DNA of 64,000 nt from Lachnospiraceae bacterium (GCA_017469935.1 JAFUFL010000076.1:1-64000), one strand, 5' to 3'; positions 8,518 through 18,280 are shown, numbered from the stretch's first letter. Numbers and translations are program-made. The notes: a model not told the origin generated them from the sequence alone.

Positions 8518-8591
8518 CGCCCCGGAAAAAAGATCAAGAAAGGTCCGGGGAGCTTGCTCATCGGACCTTTCTTGATCTTTTTTCCGGGGCG
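8518..8591. repeat. Perfect 30-bp inverted repeat hairpin
   Basis: Arms 8518-8547 and 8562-8591 are exact reverse complements over 30 bp (from cgccccgg to aggtccg), separated by 14 nt. It lies 13 bp after another terminator and about 150 bp before the YfhO gene. It has an internal A6/T6 block in the stem but no terminal T run. The function is unknown; possibilities are a mobile-repeat remnant, a stable RNA hairpin or a cruciform site. Confidence 0.8.
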
Positions 8592-8737
8592 GACAAGGCG
8601 CGGAGCGCCTCTGGACGCCACAGTCCCGAATGCGAAGCATTTGGGACGTGGGGTGCTGAATAGTTACTTTATTTATCGTAATATGGTAAGATACACTGAA
8701 GGTATATCCCGAAAGCCCTAAGATCCGGAGGTCAAGA

Positions 8738-11700
8738 ATGGACTTTACAAAACTGAAAAACAGAATCTCCTACTATTTCAGATTTACTGTTCTGTTTATC
8801 GTCACGACGCTTATCATCTATGCGCCGTATTTCATAATGCAGAAGACTTTTGTGTGGGAGCACGACTCGTATACCCAGCATCTCAAGGCAATGATCTTCA
8901 TCTCCCGCTGGTACCGCCAGACAATTCGCGCGCTGCTCCATTTTGATTTTGCGGCCATATCCACCTATTCCTTCAGCATCGGGTACGGGTCCGACGCCCT
9001 GTCCACCCTCGCCTACTACGGCGTGGGCGACCCTTTCTACCTGCTGAGCGCCCTGGTTCCGGCCAAGTATATCTATCTGTTTTACTGCGGCCTGATCCTT
9101 GTCAAAAACTATTTTTCAGGCGTTGCCATGTCCGCGCTGTGCCGCTTCCGCTGGCCGGACAGAGAGCACGACGGCGGCTGCCTTGCCGGCTCCCTGATCT
9201 ATACTTTCTGCGGATTCGCCCTGATCACCTGCTTCGGACAGCCGATCTTCCTGAACGCCCTGATCATCTTTCCTCTTGTCCTTCTGGGCATCGAGAAAGT
9301 GCGCGACGGCAAAAAGCCCTGGCTCTTTATTATTTCCATCTTCCTTGCGACGGTGAGCAATTTCTACTTCATCGTGAGTATTGTTCTGATGGCCGTCCTG
9401 TACGCTCTGTTCCGCTATTTCCCGATCAAAAGAGGAGAGATCGGACGCCGCTTCGCGCAGATCGGAACCATGTTCGCCGCCGGCACGGTCGGCGTTTCCC
9501 TGGGCGGTTTTATCCTGCTCCCCATGGCGATCACTGTCCTGGGCAATAAGAGGATCGCCCTGAATCCGACGATAACTCTCTTTTATAAGCCTCTGACCTG
9601 CAGCATGCTGCCCCTCGACTTCCTTGCCTGCAACGAAGTCGAATACGGCGCTCTCTGCTATGCGGGGACCGCGCTTTTATGCGTCCTCCTTCTTTTCAGC
9701 GTCAAAGGCTTCCTTAAACTCCGCCTGCAGTTCCTGCTGTACTCGGTCCTGCTGTTCATCCCGACCTTCGGCTATCTCACCAACGGTTTCTCCTATCCGA
9801 TCAACCGCTGGTGCTGGGCCTACTCCGCCCTGGTCGCCATGATCGTCGCCGAGCTGTGGCCTCGTCTCTTTACCCTGACGGCTTTTCAGAAAAGGGCAAT
9901 GGTCGCCGGCCTCACTCTCTATTTTGCCGTGTGCTTCGTAGTCGCCGACGAGATTGAGCCCAACTTCCTTGTTCCGTTCATCTTCACCTGCATCACGCTC
10001 CTCTATCTCTTCTTTGCGCAGAAGGATCAGTTCGAGGTGACTGCTGCGGCTGGAACGGAAGAATCGGAAGCGCCGGCAGAGACGAAATCGGCGGAAGCAC
10101 TGAATGAGGCGGCAGCGGCGAAACCGGCGGAAGCGCTGAATGAGGCGGCAGCGGCGAAACCGGCGGAGGATCCTAAAGCCGTCCGCCGCGCGCAGGCCCG
10201 TTTCCGCCGCGCCCAGCGTGGAATCCTGCTCCTTACCGTAGTCGGAATCTGCGCCAACGGCGTCTACAAGAACTATCCCCGTTTTAATGACCGGATTTCC
10301 GAGTATAAGGATTTCTTCAGCCTTGCGCCCTTCCGACCGGGACTGTCTGCCTCCCCGGCCAACGACCGCAATATGTGGATCAATGACATGACACAGATCG
10401 CGGATACGATCGGCTATGACGGCACTTCCTTCGTCAGGGCTTCCAACACGGAACCCGGTTTCTGGTATCAGAATACGTCGATCCTGAGCGGGCTCTCCAC
10501 CACCCAGTCCTTCTGGAGTGTGAACAGCCCCTATGTTCTGGATTACCTGGATTCACTCGCCGTCTCGGACGTCAACAACAACGCCTGGCAGTTCACCAAT
10601 CTCGACAATCGCGCGATCCTGAATCAGCTGGCTTCCGTGAGCTACCTCTACTGCCTGCATCCGGAGAAGCTCCCCACAGGATACTCCGATGTTCCCCTGG
10701 ATCCGGATACCGCAAATTCTGTCTACAACAATACAAGCCCTCTTTCCCTGGGCTATACCTATGATCAGACGATCACCCGCGAGCAGTTTGACGCGCTCAC
10801 ACCGGCACAGCGACAGGAGATTCTCCTGACGCATGCCGTGACGGAAGCGCCCGGCGCGCTGCAGGACAACAGCACGGCCGAGGTTCTCGCGTCCGGCTTC
10901 GAATGCCGTACGGTCCCCTATAAAGTCACCTGGAAGAGCGACAATCTCTCCCACCCGGACGATCAGACCTTCGTCGCGCTCGAAGGCGGCGCCCAGGTCG
11001 AGCTGACTTTTGAGCCATGCACCTCCGGAGAGTGCTATCTCTACTTGAAGAACACGCAGTTCAAGGAGGGCTTCCTGTACGATCTCTACGCGGGGAGCAG
11101 CGAATTTGACCCGGAGGACCTGTATACTTCAGAAATGTATGACAGCCTCTCGATCTTTGAGAAGTATCAGCTCTATCAACATAAAAAGACCGCCTTCCCG
11201 GCCACAGGCGTCAAGATCACCGCTGACTTCTGCAGCGACCGGCAGACGGTTACTACCAACGAGCTCAATTATGTCCTTCCGGACGACGAGCAGTTCTACT
11301 CCGGACGGCAGGACTTTCTCCTCAATTCCTACACGATTAGCGACAAGGTCGATTCCATCGTACTGACCTTCCCCATCCGGGGCGTGTACCGCTTTGATGA
11401 GATCTCCGTCGTCTCCGAACCTCTGACCACATACCGGGCCAAAACAGCGAAACTCGCTGCAGAGTCCCTGGAAAATGTTCAGATTCATCAGAACAAGAGC
11501 AGCTTCATCTCCACCGGCGTCACCGGCGAGATCACCGTTTCCGGAAGCAAGCTCCTGTGCCTGACGGTTCCTTATTCAGAAGGATGGAAAGCCTATGTTG
11601 ACGGCTCCCCGGCCGTCCTCGAAAATGTCAACCTCATGTTCTGCGGCCTGATGCTCACCCCAGGACATCACACGATCGAGCTGCGCTATGAGACCCCCGG

Positions 11701-12001
11701 TCTCCTCTACGGCCTGTGCCTTACGGCAGCCGGTCTTCTTCTCTTCATTTTCTGGATGATCCTGTCGCACCGGTCGGGTAAGCGGCGCAGGACAGAGGAT
11801 GTAGATGTTTTGGAGAATGAGGGGCCTTCGGAGGATGAGCGGCCGGAACCTGAAATGGCGGGCGACGAGCCTACGGCGGCGGCCGATGAGCCGGCGCCTG
11901 CGACTGCGACGGCAGGTGATGAGCCTGTGGCGAGCGATAGTAATAATAATTCTGAAGATGTGACTATGCCTGAAGCGGACGATCACGTAAATCGAGCATG
12001 A
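8738..12001 (+). CDS. YfhO-family membrane protein (large)
   Basis: Multi-pass membrane protein of 1087 aa with a YfhO-type architecture. About 12 hydrophobic segments span residues 15-430, then a long extracytoplasmic region (about 490-1000), a final membrane segment near 995-1015 and an acidic cytoplasmic tail. YfhO proteins belong to the GT-C-like group and are linked to glycosylation of lipoteichoic acid or other surface polymers. Recognisable points are the HDSYTQHLK motif in the first outer loop and the C-terminal domain with VPYSEGWKAYVDG, a hallmark shared with the second YfhO protein at 32833-35514. A low-complexity Ala/Glu/Lys linker (residues about 440-485) contains a near-exact 36-bp duplication, and the tail is rich in Glu, Asp and Ala. 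Start ATG follows GATCCGGAGGTCAAG. Confidence 0.85.
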   Translation: MDFTKLKNRISYYFRFTVLFIVTTLIIYAPYFIMQKTFVWEHDSYTQHLKAMIFISRWYRQTIRALLHFDFAAISTYSFSIGYGSDALSTLAYYGVGDPFYLLSALVPAKYIYLFYCGLILVKNYFSGVAMSALCRFRWPDREHDGGCLAGSLIYTFCGFALITCFGQPIFLNALIIFPLVLLGIEKVRDGKKPWLFIISIFLATVSNFYFIVSIVLMAVLYALFRYFPIKRGEIGRRFAQIGTMFAAGTVGVSLGGFILLPMAITVLGNKRIALNPTITLFYKPLTCSMLPLDFLACNEVEYGALCYAGTALLCVLLLFSVKGFLKLRLQFLLYSVLLFIPTFGYLTNGFSYPINRWCWAYSALVAMIVAELWPRLFTLTAFQKRAMVAGLTLYFAVCFVVADEIEPNFLVPFIFTCITLLYLFFAQKDQFEVTAAAGTEESEAPAETKSAEALNEAAAAKPAEALNEAAAAKPAEDPKAVRRAQARFRRAQRGILLLTVVGICANGVYKNYPRFNDRISEYKDFFSLAPFRPGLSASPANDRNMWINDMTQIADTIGYDGTSFVRASNTEPGFWYQNTSILSGLSTTQSFWSVNSPYVLDYLDSLAVSDVNNNAWQFTNLDNRAILNQLASVSYLYCLHPEKLPTGYSDVPLDPDTANSVYNNTSPLSLGYTYDQTITREQFDALTPAQRQEILLTHAVTEAPGALQDNSTAEVLASGFECRTVPYKVTWKSDNLSHPDDQTFVALEGGAQVELTFEPCTSGECYLYLKNTQFKEGFLYDLYAGSSEFDPEDLYTSEMYDSLSIFEKYQLYQHKKTAFPATGVKITADFCSDRQTVTTNELNYVLPDDEQFYSGRQDFLLNSYTISDKVDSIVLTFPIRGVYRFDEISVVSEPLTTYRAKTAKLAAESLENVQIHQNKSSFISTGVTGEITVSGSKLLCLTVPYSEGWKAYVDGSPAVLENVNLMFCGLMLTPGHHTIELRYETPGLLYGLCLTAAGLLLFIFWMILSHRSGKRRRTEDVDVLENEGPSEDERPEPEMAGDEPTAAADEPAPATATAGDEPVASDSNNNSEDVTMPEADDHVNRA

Positions 12002-12134
12002 ATTCATGGTGCGTTGGATCACCTGCACACTTTTTTCTCGCCAGGCCTCCATGCATTTTCAAGCTTGCTCAGGAAACTTGCCTGATTCCGGATCATTTAT
12101 AACTAAGTTGGACTATAGACATGGCTTTTGACTG

Positions 12135-12188
12135 GCCGGCCTCCATTTCGCAGCTTAAGGCTGCTCGGAAATGGGGGCCGGCTTATTT
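12135..12188. terminator. Long hairpin downstream of the YfhO gene
   Basis: Arms gccggcctccatttc (12135-12149) and gaaatgggggccggc (12168-12182) pair almost fully and are followed by a T-rich stretch on the plus strand. A likely terminator for the YfhO transcript, about 130 bp after its stop. Confidence 0.6.
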
Positions 12189-12326
12189 TATATTGTGCTT
12201 TTGATCCAACTTGACATTGATTTGCCTTGATTTCCTTCTTATGTGCCGGCAATAAGAGAAACCGGTGGGGGCCATGGAAGAAAAAAGTCACCAAATGATC
12301 CAACCCACTCCGACATCAGGTGAAAC

Positions 12327-12374
12327 TGACGCCCAAGTGGTTCCCGACCACTCTCCACAACCACTCCACCGTCA
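12327..12374. repeat. 48-bp palindromic repeat, copy 1
   Basis: An interrupted palindrome: tgacg...agtggtt at the left pairs with aaccact...cgtca at the right. A second copy starts 71 bp later (12398) and a third is at 24503, all exactly 48 bp long. No ORF covers them. They behave like REP- or MITE-type intergenic repeats. Confidence 0.75.
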
Positions 12375-12397
12375 CAACCACCCGTAATCAGACAAAA

Positions 12398-12445
12398 TGA
12401 CGCCCGAGTGGTTCCCGAATACTCTCTACAACCACTCCGGCGTCA
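12398..12445. repeat. 48-bp palindromic repeat, copy 2
   Basis: Same layout as copy 1 (tgacgcccgagtggtt ... aaccactccggcgtca). It is offset by 71 bp from copy 1, the same period as the tandem hairpins at 24260-24543. The rest of 12002-12495 holds only the terminator and these repeats. Confidence 0.75.
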
Positions 12446-12495
12446 CAACAACCTGAAACCAGACAAAATGCTAAAAAATCAATATAACCCGGAAC

Positions 12496-14190
12496 TCAAT
12501 CCTCAATGATCCTGGTCGCCCACACGGCATCTCTGTCACTGAGCTCTTTCGTGATGATCCCGTACTGGCTGCTGTAGGCCTCGACCGTCTTTCCGTCTCC
12601 CGCATACATGGCCACGTGGTACACATAGCCGTTCCTCGCGAAGAAGATCAGGTCGCCCGGCGCCGCGTCGCTCACGGGAATCTGTGTGCCGACTGTCGAC
12701 TGCGCCGCTGCCACTCTCGGGAGCTTGTATCCGAACAGAGAGTACAGTGTCTGCACAAATCCTGAGCAGTCCGCCCCGTTTGTCAGGCTGGTGCCTCCCC
12801 AGACATAAGGATTTCCTACGCAGGAAAGCGCCTTGTCCAGAATCTTTTCGCGGACTTCATTGTATTTGGTTCCTTCTTTGACGGATGCCAAAGAATAGTA
12901 AGTCGCTTTGTTTTCCGAAGGCTCGATCTTCTCTGTGGCGAGCGAAAGGGACGATTCGCCCTCTTCGTCGATCTGCGCCTGCACGGATCCGCTTCTGTCC
13001 AGATCGGAGGAACGGACAAATCCTCTGACGTCTCCGGATTCCACGAAAAGCCATCCCTCGCCTGCGTCCTCGATCACGTAGACCAGGTCGCCCTCTTCGA
13101 GGACGCCCGTGACGCGGGCTTCCCCGCTGCGGTCTTCGAGAATGTCGGTCTCCGCCTTGGCCAGGGCTGCCTGCCCGTCAATCACCGTGTCCTGCACCGT
13201 GATCCTGCGGAAAACAAAGGCATCATTTTCGTAATAAGGAACCGTATCCTGCGCCGTGAAGAAATACGTTTCTTTGGAAAGCCCTTCGGGAAGCATTTCC
13301 GAAATGCGCTCCGCCTGCTTCTCGAGGTATTCCGTGATCCGGTCGGCGTCCTCTCCGCGGATCAGGTCGTCCTCGTGAACAAATCCGCGGACATTTCCGG
13401 ATTCCACATAGATCCAGCCGCCGTCCTCTTCCTCGAGTTCATATAAAACACCATTTTTGGCGATGGTGCCTACCACCTTCGCGTCGTCGCTCTGTTCCTC
13501 AAGAATATCCAGGCCATGGGCGCTGAACGAGAGGACCTTGTCAACCTTCGTAAAGCGGAAATCCCTGCGGATCTTGGGCATATCCGTCACAATATGCTGC
13601 CTGGCGATCAGGTCCTCGTTGGAGCCCTCGTGCCGCTCCGCTTCCTCAAAACCTTCCGGCTCATCCTCTTTCTTCACCTTGGTCGGAGCAAGCGTTGTTC
13701 CCGCCGTCGCGGCGCTTGTCATGCCCGTAGTTCCTTCCGGCTCGACCACTTCGGCTACTTCCGCCGCACTTGTGCTGCCGTACGCCTCTTCCGCCGTACT
13801 TGTGCTGCCGGTAGAGCCGTATTCACTGTCGTCTTCCCCGCCGCCGTCTGTCTGTGCGGGGTCGCCCGCTCCTCCGGTTCCGGAATTTTCTCCCTCGCCT
13901 CCTTCGCCGTGCCCGGCACCGGGTTCGGGTTCCGGCTCAGGTTCAGGTTCCGGTTCGGGCTCAGGCTCGGGTTCCGGCTCGGGTTCAGGTTCCGGTTCGG
14001 GCTCAGGCTCGGGTTCCGGCTCAGGTTCGGGTTCCGGCTCTTCGGGAGCCGCCTCCTCGTATCCGGCGGTGTTCCCATCGCCCGCCTCGCCTGCCAGCGC
14101 AGCCACGGAAGGTGCCGATACGGTACCTGACAGGACCACAAATGACAGTATAAATACTTTTATTCGCTTTAGTAACTCTCTCCTTTTCAC
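12496..14190 (-). CDS. Secreted SH3 / NlpC-P60 peptidoglycan endopeptidase
   Basis: Predicted exported cell-wall hydrolase of 564 aa. It has a signal peptide ([20 protein letters not shown], then an Ala-rich cleavage region). A long Glu-Pro dipeptide repeat (residues about 48-90) follows, then a Gly/Ser/Thr/Ala-rich linker and two bacterial SH3 domains (about 215-275 and 345-400, each with a [14 protein letters not shown] end). The C-terminal NlpC/P60 domain has the catalytic Cys in [10 protein letters not shown] (about 472) and His in YHVAMY (about 524). This type cleaves the stem peptide, usually the D-Glu-to-diamino-acid bond. The GTG start at 14190 is chosen because GGAGG lies 6 nt upstream. 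The Pro-Glu stretch probably spans the wall. Confidence 0.9.
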
Positions 14191-14337
14191 ACTGCCTCCG
14201 GTATCATTCAAAACTCGGCCGCTGCTTGCGCCGGGTTGTTTACAGATTTATTGCCCGTATGACACTCTTTCGTCATACACCTTTCATAATTATAGCACTC
14301 CATCTATATTTTGCAAATATTGCCGCCGGCAAGGCTT

Positions 14338-15148
14338 TCAGAGCCCCGTCTCCGGGCTCTTTCCGGCCCTTGAAAACCGCAGTGTTGCCGTATACAAGCC
14401 GTCCGCTTCCTCGATGAAGTACTCTCCGTCCATCTCTTCCATCAATCTTTTTATAATGCGGAATCCGAACCCGGTGCTGTCCGGCTTGCCCTCTTCGAAG
14501 ACCCTGACCGCGTTTACGAACCGGATCTCCACATAGTCCTCCTTCTCCTTGCAGCAAATGAACACCTCCGCGTCTCTGCGCGCATACCTTGATCGTGATC
14601 TCCCTGCTGAGGTCGCCGCCCTCAAGGGCCTGAATCTCTTCATTGATCAGGTGGATGTAGTCCACTTCCCCGCGCAGCCCTATGACAACGATGCCGTAGA
14701 ACAGCAGCAAAGCCATCATCGCTTCAATGAAAATCATTTTACCGTGGAGGCCGCGATACTTATAAAACAGGACATCCGCATCCGCATCGGCAAACCGGAC
14801 CTTTACCGCCAGTTCTTTGTCCCGTCCCGTCTCTACGATCGTATAATCCCTTTTACTCATATCAAAAACAGAGCTGAATACAAGCTGCTCGTTCGCGAAC
14901 ACCACCATATCCATCTCTCCGATCTTTCTGCACCAGTGCATGAGGGCTTCGCTGTCCGTGGTCTCCACATCGTTTTCCCGAATATACTGATTCAGGCTCT
15001 CGATGACCCTTTCGTCAACCCCGCGCATAGTCTGCCTGTGCACCGCGACTTTTCCGATATGGTAACATAAAATAAAGAAGCACACCGCCACCGCCAATGC
15101 GAGCGTAATCAGGACTGTGAGCTTCTTTTTGATCGTCCATCTATTCAC
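14338..15148 (-). pseudogene. Degenerate sensor histidine kinase (core deleted, frameshifted)
   Basis: The N-terminal part reads as a normal kinase: transmembrane segment (about residues 10-30), an extracytoplasmic sensor region, a second membrane segment (about 140-160) and a HAMP-like segment ending GGDLSREITIKV. The frame then runs out of recognisable sequence, while a different minus-strand frame (14338 to about 14585) continues with the end of a HATPase domain (GFGFRIIKRLMEEMDG...ATLRFS). The whole DHp region with the phosphorylated His and the ATP-binding N box is absent, so about 150-200 residues appear deleted and a frame change lies at the junction. It overlaps the response regulator stop by 8 bp, as an intact partner would. 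It could still make a membrane sensor fragment, but not a kinase. Confidence 0.8.
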
Positions 15149-15842
15149 TTACAAACCTGTACCCTCTCCCCCATTCCGTGTGTATATAAACCGGGTGCCT
15201 GGGGTCGTCCTCGATCGCCATCCGCAGTCTTCGGATGTGGACCATAACCGTATTGTTGGCGTCGTAAAAATAAGGTTTTTCCCAAACGCTTTCATAGATA
15301 TTCTGAATGGAAAAGATCTTGTTCCGGTACCGGACAAAAAGCTTAAAGATCTTGTACTCAATATCCGTCATGGTAACAGCTTCCCCATCTTTGAGTACTT
15401 CATTGAATTCCGTACTGACCCGGAAGCGGCCGGCTTCCAGATACTGCACGTCGGGCTGTATCTCTTCCTTGCCTCTGTATTTCTCATAGCGCCGCAAAAG
15501 CGCCCTGATCCGGACCATCAGCTCTTCCTGGAAGAAAGGCTTGACCAGATAGTCGTCTCCGCCCGCTTCAAACCCTTCCGTCTTCTCGTGAACGCCTCCC
15601 TTAGCTGTCAGAAACAGCACCGGCGCAAGGGAGACCTTGCGGATCCGCCGGCAGACTTCATAGCCGTCCAGATCCGGCAGCATTACATCCAATATGATCA
15701 GGTCCGGATTCCGGGAAATCTCTTCCAGAGCTTTTTCTCCCGTCGCTGCCTGCAGTGTATTATATCCCTCTTTCCCGAGCAAAATAGTGACGACTTCCCG
15801 AATGTCCCGGTCGTCTTCAACAATCAAAATCGTATCCTTCAT
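15141..15842 (-). CDS. OmpR/PhoB-type response regulator (partner kinase broken)
   Basis: DNA-binding response regulator, 233 aa. Receiver domain at residues 1-115 with the acidic pocket (EDD), phospho-acceptor Asp in LIILDVMLPDLDG, Thr in FLTAKG and Lys in VKPF. A winged-helix DNA-binding domain follows, ending in the usual GRGYRF. It is the first gene of a two-gene minus-strand unit whose second gene is the degenerate kinase. With that kinase non-functional, it may be orphan or be phosphorylated by another kinase. A TATAAT-type promoter lies about 45-75 bp upstream. Confidence 0.92.
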   Translation of the reverse strand: MKDTILIVEDDRDIREVVTILLGKEGYNTLQAATGEKALEEISRNPDLIILDVMLPDLDGYEVCRRIRKVSLAPVLFLTAKGGVHEKTEGFEAGGDDYLVKPFFQEELMVRIRALLRRYEKYRGKEEIQPDVQYLEAGRFRVSTEFNEVLKDGEAVTMTDIEYKIFKLFVRYRNKIFSIQNIYESVWEKPYFYDANNTVMVHIRRLRMAIEDDPRHPVYIHTEWGRGYRFVSE

Positions 15843-15887
15843 AGATGCCCCTTAAGACTCTCTGAATTCTAAAATTAAACTCGATTT

Positions 15888-15916
15888 ATTATACCCCATC
15901 CCCAAAATGAATTCCA
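15888..15916 (-). promoter_or_regulatory. Probable promoter of the response regulator
   Basis: On the minus strand TATAAT (15893-15888) with TGGAAT 17 bp upstream (15916-15911). The -10 is perfect, the -35 is weak, which would suit regulation by an activator. Confidence 0.5.
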
Positions 15917-15973
15917 CTCGTGCGAAAAGGGATGCTGAACGACCTGCTCAACACCCCTTTTCAGTGGTTCTTG

Positions 15974-16050
15974 TCCAATGGATTGTACCTCCTCTTACCA
16001 GAATTTTGTTCCTTTGGAATTATTCAGTTGTACTTTGGACCGTACCTCCT
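15974..16050. repeat. Short direct repeats in the regulator leader
   Basis: Two copies of a tgga-(c/t)-(t/c)-gtacctcct motif (15979-15993 and 16036-16050), 57 bp apart, upstream of the response regulator. On the minus strand they read as aggaggtac followed by tcca. They may be binding sites, or fortuitous Shine-Dalgarno-like repeats. No ORF begins at either. The rest of 15843-16196 is AT-rich without a gene. Confidence 0.4.
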
Positions 16051-16196
16051 TTGGATTTATTTGATAATTTAATTATACACATTTCCACATAATTGTCAAT
16101 TAATATTCATTATTTTTATAAATTGTCTGTATTTTCAGTATTTATAATCAATTTCCGACCTGTCCGGGAAGTTCCTCCGTGCCGCGCCGACGGCGG

Positions 16197-16233
16197 ACAA
16201 AACAGCGGGGAGAGCGCCGCGCGCCCTCCCCGC
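16197..16233 (-). terminator. Terminator of the CoA-transferase gene
   Basis: Stem gcggggag / ctccccgc followed on the minus strand by a short T-rich stretch (tgtttt), about 20 bp after the CoA-transferase stop. Confidence 0.6.
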
Positions 16234-16252
16234 CTGAAAGTCACTGCTTCCG

Positions 16253-17596
16253 TTATCTCTTGTTGCTGCGTCTCCAGATGTGCATCTTCTCCGCCTCCGC
16301 GATCAGCTCATCCCTGAACTGCGGATGCGCGATGTTGATCAGATCCTCCGCTCTCTGCCAGCTCGTGCGGCCCTTCATCATGGCAATGCCGTACTCTGTG
16401 ACGATATACATGGCGTTTGCGCGTGTATCTGTCACGATACTGCCGTTTGCCAGCGTGGGACGGATGCGGCTGACCAGGTTCCCCTGCTTGTCCTTGAAAG
16501 TGGAGGACATGCAGATGAAGGATTTGCCGCCCTTGGAGGCATACGCGCCGATGACGAAGTCGAGCTGTCCGCCGGCGCCGGAGATGTTCTTGGTGCCCGC
16601 GCTCTCCGCGTTGATCTGTCCGAACAGGTCGCAGTCCACCGCGTTGTTGATGGAGATAAAGTTATCCAGCGCGCCGATCTGCTTCACATTGTTGACGTAG
16701 TCAACGGAAGCGCTCATGCACTCCGGGTTGCCGTCCAGATAGTCGTACATCTTCTTGGTACCTGCGCCGAACGCATAGGTCTGCAGGCCTCTGTTGATGT
16801 TCTTGTGCGCGCCGGTGATCTTGCCGGCTTCCGCCATATCCACGAAAGCGTCCACGTACATCTCGGTGTGGATGCCCAGGTCCTTGAGGTCGGACTCCGC
16901 GATCATCTTGCCGATGGCGTTGGGCATGCCGCCGATGCCGAGCTGCAGGCATGCACCGTTGGGGATCCGGTCCACGACCAGCTGCGCAACGGCCTTATCC
17001 ACGTCCGTGCCGGGCTTTGCCGGAGGCATCGCGTCGATCGGAGCGTTGTCGCCTTCCACGATCATATCTACATCGCTGATGTGTACATAGGCGCTTCTGT
17101 CACCCAGGCAGATGGGCATGCTCGTGTTGACTTCCACGATGACCTTTTTGGCCATCTGAACAACCGCATAGGTGTGGCTGGCGCTGGGTCCCAGGTTAAA
17201 GTATCCGTGCCTGTCCATAGGGCCGACCTGCATGATCGCCACGTCCAGCGGATCCTCTCTGTCCAGATAGTAGCGGGGAAGCTCGGAATACTTAACCGGT
17301 CCGTAGAAGCTGAGCCCTGTGGTCGCGGCCTTTCTCTCGACGCCGTTCATGTGCCAGCTGTTCCAGATGAAATGCTCCTGGGGATTCTCTATTTTGAAAA
17401 TTTCCGGCTCGTGCATCAGGATGCCGCCGTAAATCTTCACGTCGTGCATCTCGGGCATTCTCTTTGCGAGCTCTCTGTCGACCGCGACGTTTGTGGTCGC
17501 GCACCAGCCGTAATCCACCCAGTCGCCGTCCTGGATCACCGCTGCGGCCTGCGCAGCCGTTACCAGTTTCTGCTTATACTCTTGTTCGTAACCCAT
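16253..17596 (-). CDS. but: Butyryl-CoA:acetate CoA-transferase-like enzyme
   Basis: CoA-transferase of the acetyl-CoA hydrolase/transferase (4-hydroxybutyrate CoA-transferase) family, 447 aa. It transfers CoA between an acyl-CoA and acetate, in gut Lachnospiraceae typically the last step of butyrate formation. The segment [10 protein letters not shown] matches the stretch on which butyryl-CoA:acetate CoA-transferase detection is based. The glutamate in GIHTEM (about residue 245) fits the catalytic position. [10 protein letters not shown] and [11 protein letters not shown] line the CoA site. ATG at 17596 follows GGAGGAGTTAAAA. The gene stands alone between the regulator unit and trxA. Substrate preference (butyryl- versus 4-hydroxybutyryl- or propionyl-CoA) cannot be decided by reading. 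A TATAAT lies at 17725-17720 on its strand. Confidence 0.85.
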   Translation of the reverse strand: MGYEQEYKQKLVTAAQAAAVIQDGDWVDYGWCATTNVAVDRELAKRMPEMHDVKIYGGILMHEPEIFKIENPQEHFIWNSWHMNGVERKAATTGLSFYGPVKYSELPRYYLDREDPLDVAIMQVGPMDRHGYFNLGPSASHTYAVVQMAKKVIVEVNTSMPICLGDRSAYVHISDVDMIVEGDNAPIDAMPPAKPGTDVDKAVAQLVVDRIPNGACLQLGIGGMPNAIGKMIAESDLKDLGIHTEMYVDAFVDMAEAGKITGAHKNINRGLQTYAFGAGTKKMYDYLDGNPECMSASVDYVNNVKQIGALDNFISINNAVDCDLFGQINAESAGTKNISGAGGQLDFVIGAYASKGGKSFICMSSTFKDKQGNLVSRIRPTLANGSIVTDTRANAMYIVTEYGIAMMKGRTSWQRAEDLINIAHPQFRDELIAEAEKMHIWRRSNKR

Positions 17597-17760
17597 TTTT
17601 AACTCCTCCCATCCTTGATAGTTTTTACAGCCCGCACGCGGCATAGCGGTTCGCGGTGCGGGCCATGCATTCGGGCGCAGTTTTCTCTCTACTTCCGCGC
17701 CAAAATATCGTATAGTGGTATTATACATCAACCGCCGCACTAAATCACCTAATAATGGTA

Positions 17761-17789
17761 TTGACAGATGTGGATAGATTGTGTAAAAT
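17761..17789 (+). promoter_or_regulatory. Promoter of trxA
   Basis: TTGACA (17761-17766), 17-bp spacer, TAAAAT (17784-17789). It lies 73 bp before the trxA start and is a near-consensus housekeeping promoter. Confidence 0.75.
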
Positions 17790-17861
17790 CTATTTGTAAG
17801 CAATTAAAGAACCCATTTCAAGTAAATTAGATTCAAGATAAAATATAGAAAGGAGACACTT

Positions 17862-18179
17862 ATGGTTTACAAGTTTGATGAGAGCAATTTTGACGCAGAG
17901 GTCCTTCAGAGTGACATCCCCGTATTCGTAGATTTCTACGCAGACTGGTGCGGTCCCTGCAAGATGATGAGCCCCGTGATCGACAAGCTCGCCGAGGAAT
18001 ATGACGGAAAGATCAAGGTCGGCAAGGTCAACGTCGACGAGAACGGCGATCTCGCGGTTAAGTACGGCATCATGAGCATCCCCAACATGGTTTTCTTCAA
18101 GAACGGCGAAGTCGCAGACCGCATTGTCGGCGCAGTTCCGAAGCCCGCCATGAAGGAGAAATTCGAGAAGAACGTCTGA
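17862..18179 (+). CDS. trxA: Thioredoxin
   Basis: 105-aa thioredoxin. A single thioredoxin fold carries the active-site motif ADWCGPCK (Cys at about residues 30 and 33) and the conserved cis-Pro in SIPNMVFFKNG. It is the cytoplasmic dithiol reductant for ribonucleotide reductase and oxidised proteins, recycled by the thioredoxin reductase encoded 140 bp downstream. ATG follows GAAAGGAGACACTT. An intrinsic hairpin separates it from trxB. Confidence 0.97.
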   Translation: MVYKFDESNFDAEVLQSDIPVFVDFYADWCGPCKMMSPVIDKLAEEYDGKIKVGKVNVDENGDLAVKYGIMSIPNMVFFKNGEVADRIVGAVPKPAMKEKFEKNV

Positions 18180-18249
18180 TTCCGGCGCGATCTGAATCAG
18201 AGCGGCCGCGGCAGCACCCGCAGGCGGCACTATGATCTGATGCAATTAA

Positions 18250-18280
18250 AGAGCACACGGCCCGCGCTGTGTGCTCTATT
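18250..18280 (+). terminator. Hairpin between trxA and trxB
   Basis: Stem agagcacac / gtgtgctct, followed by a modest T-rich stretch (attt). It probably attenuates rather than fully stops transcription into trxB, since no clear separate trxB promoter was seen. Confidence 0.55.

Noticed and set aside
13457..14536. Plus-strand ORF with Ser-Gly repeats opposite the NlpC/P60 gene
   Set aside because: The repeat is the reverse strand of the Glu-Pro coding stretch; the minus frame has signal peptide, SH3 and catalytic motifs.
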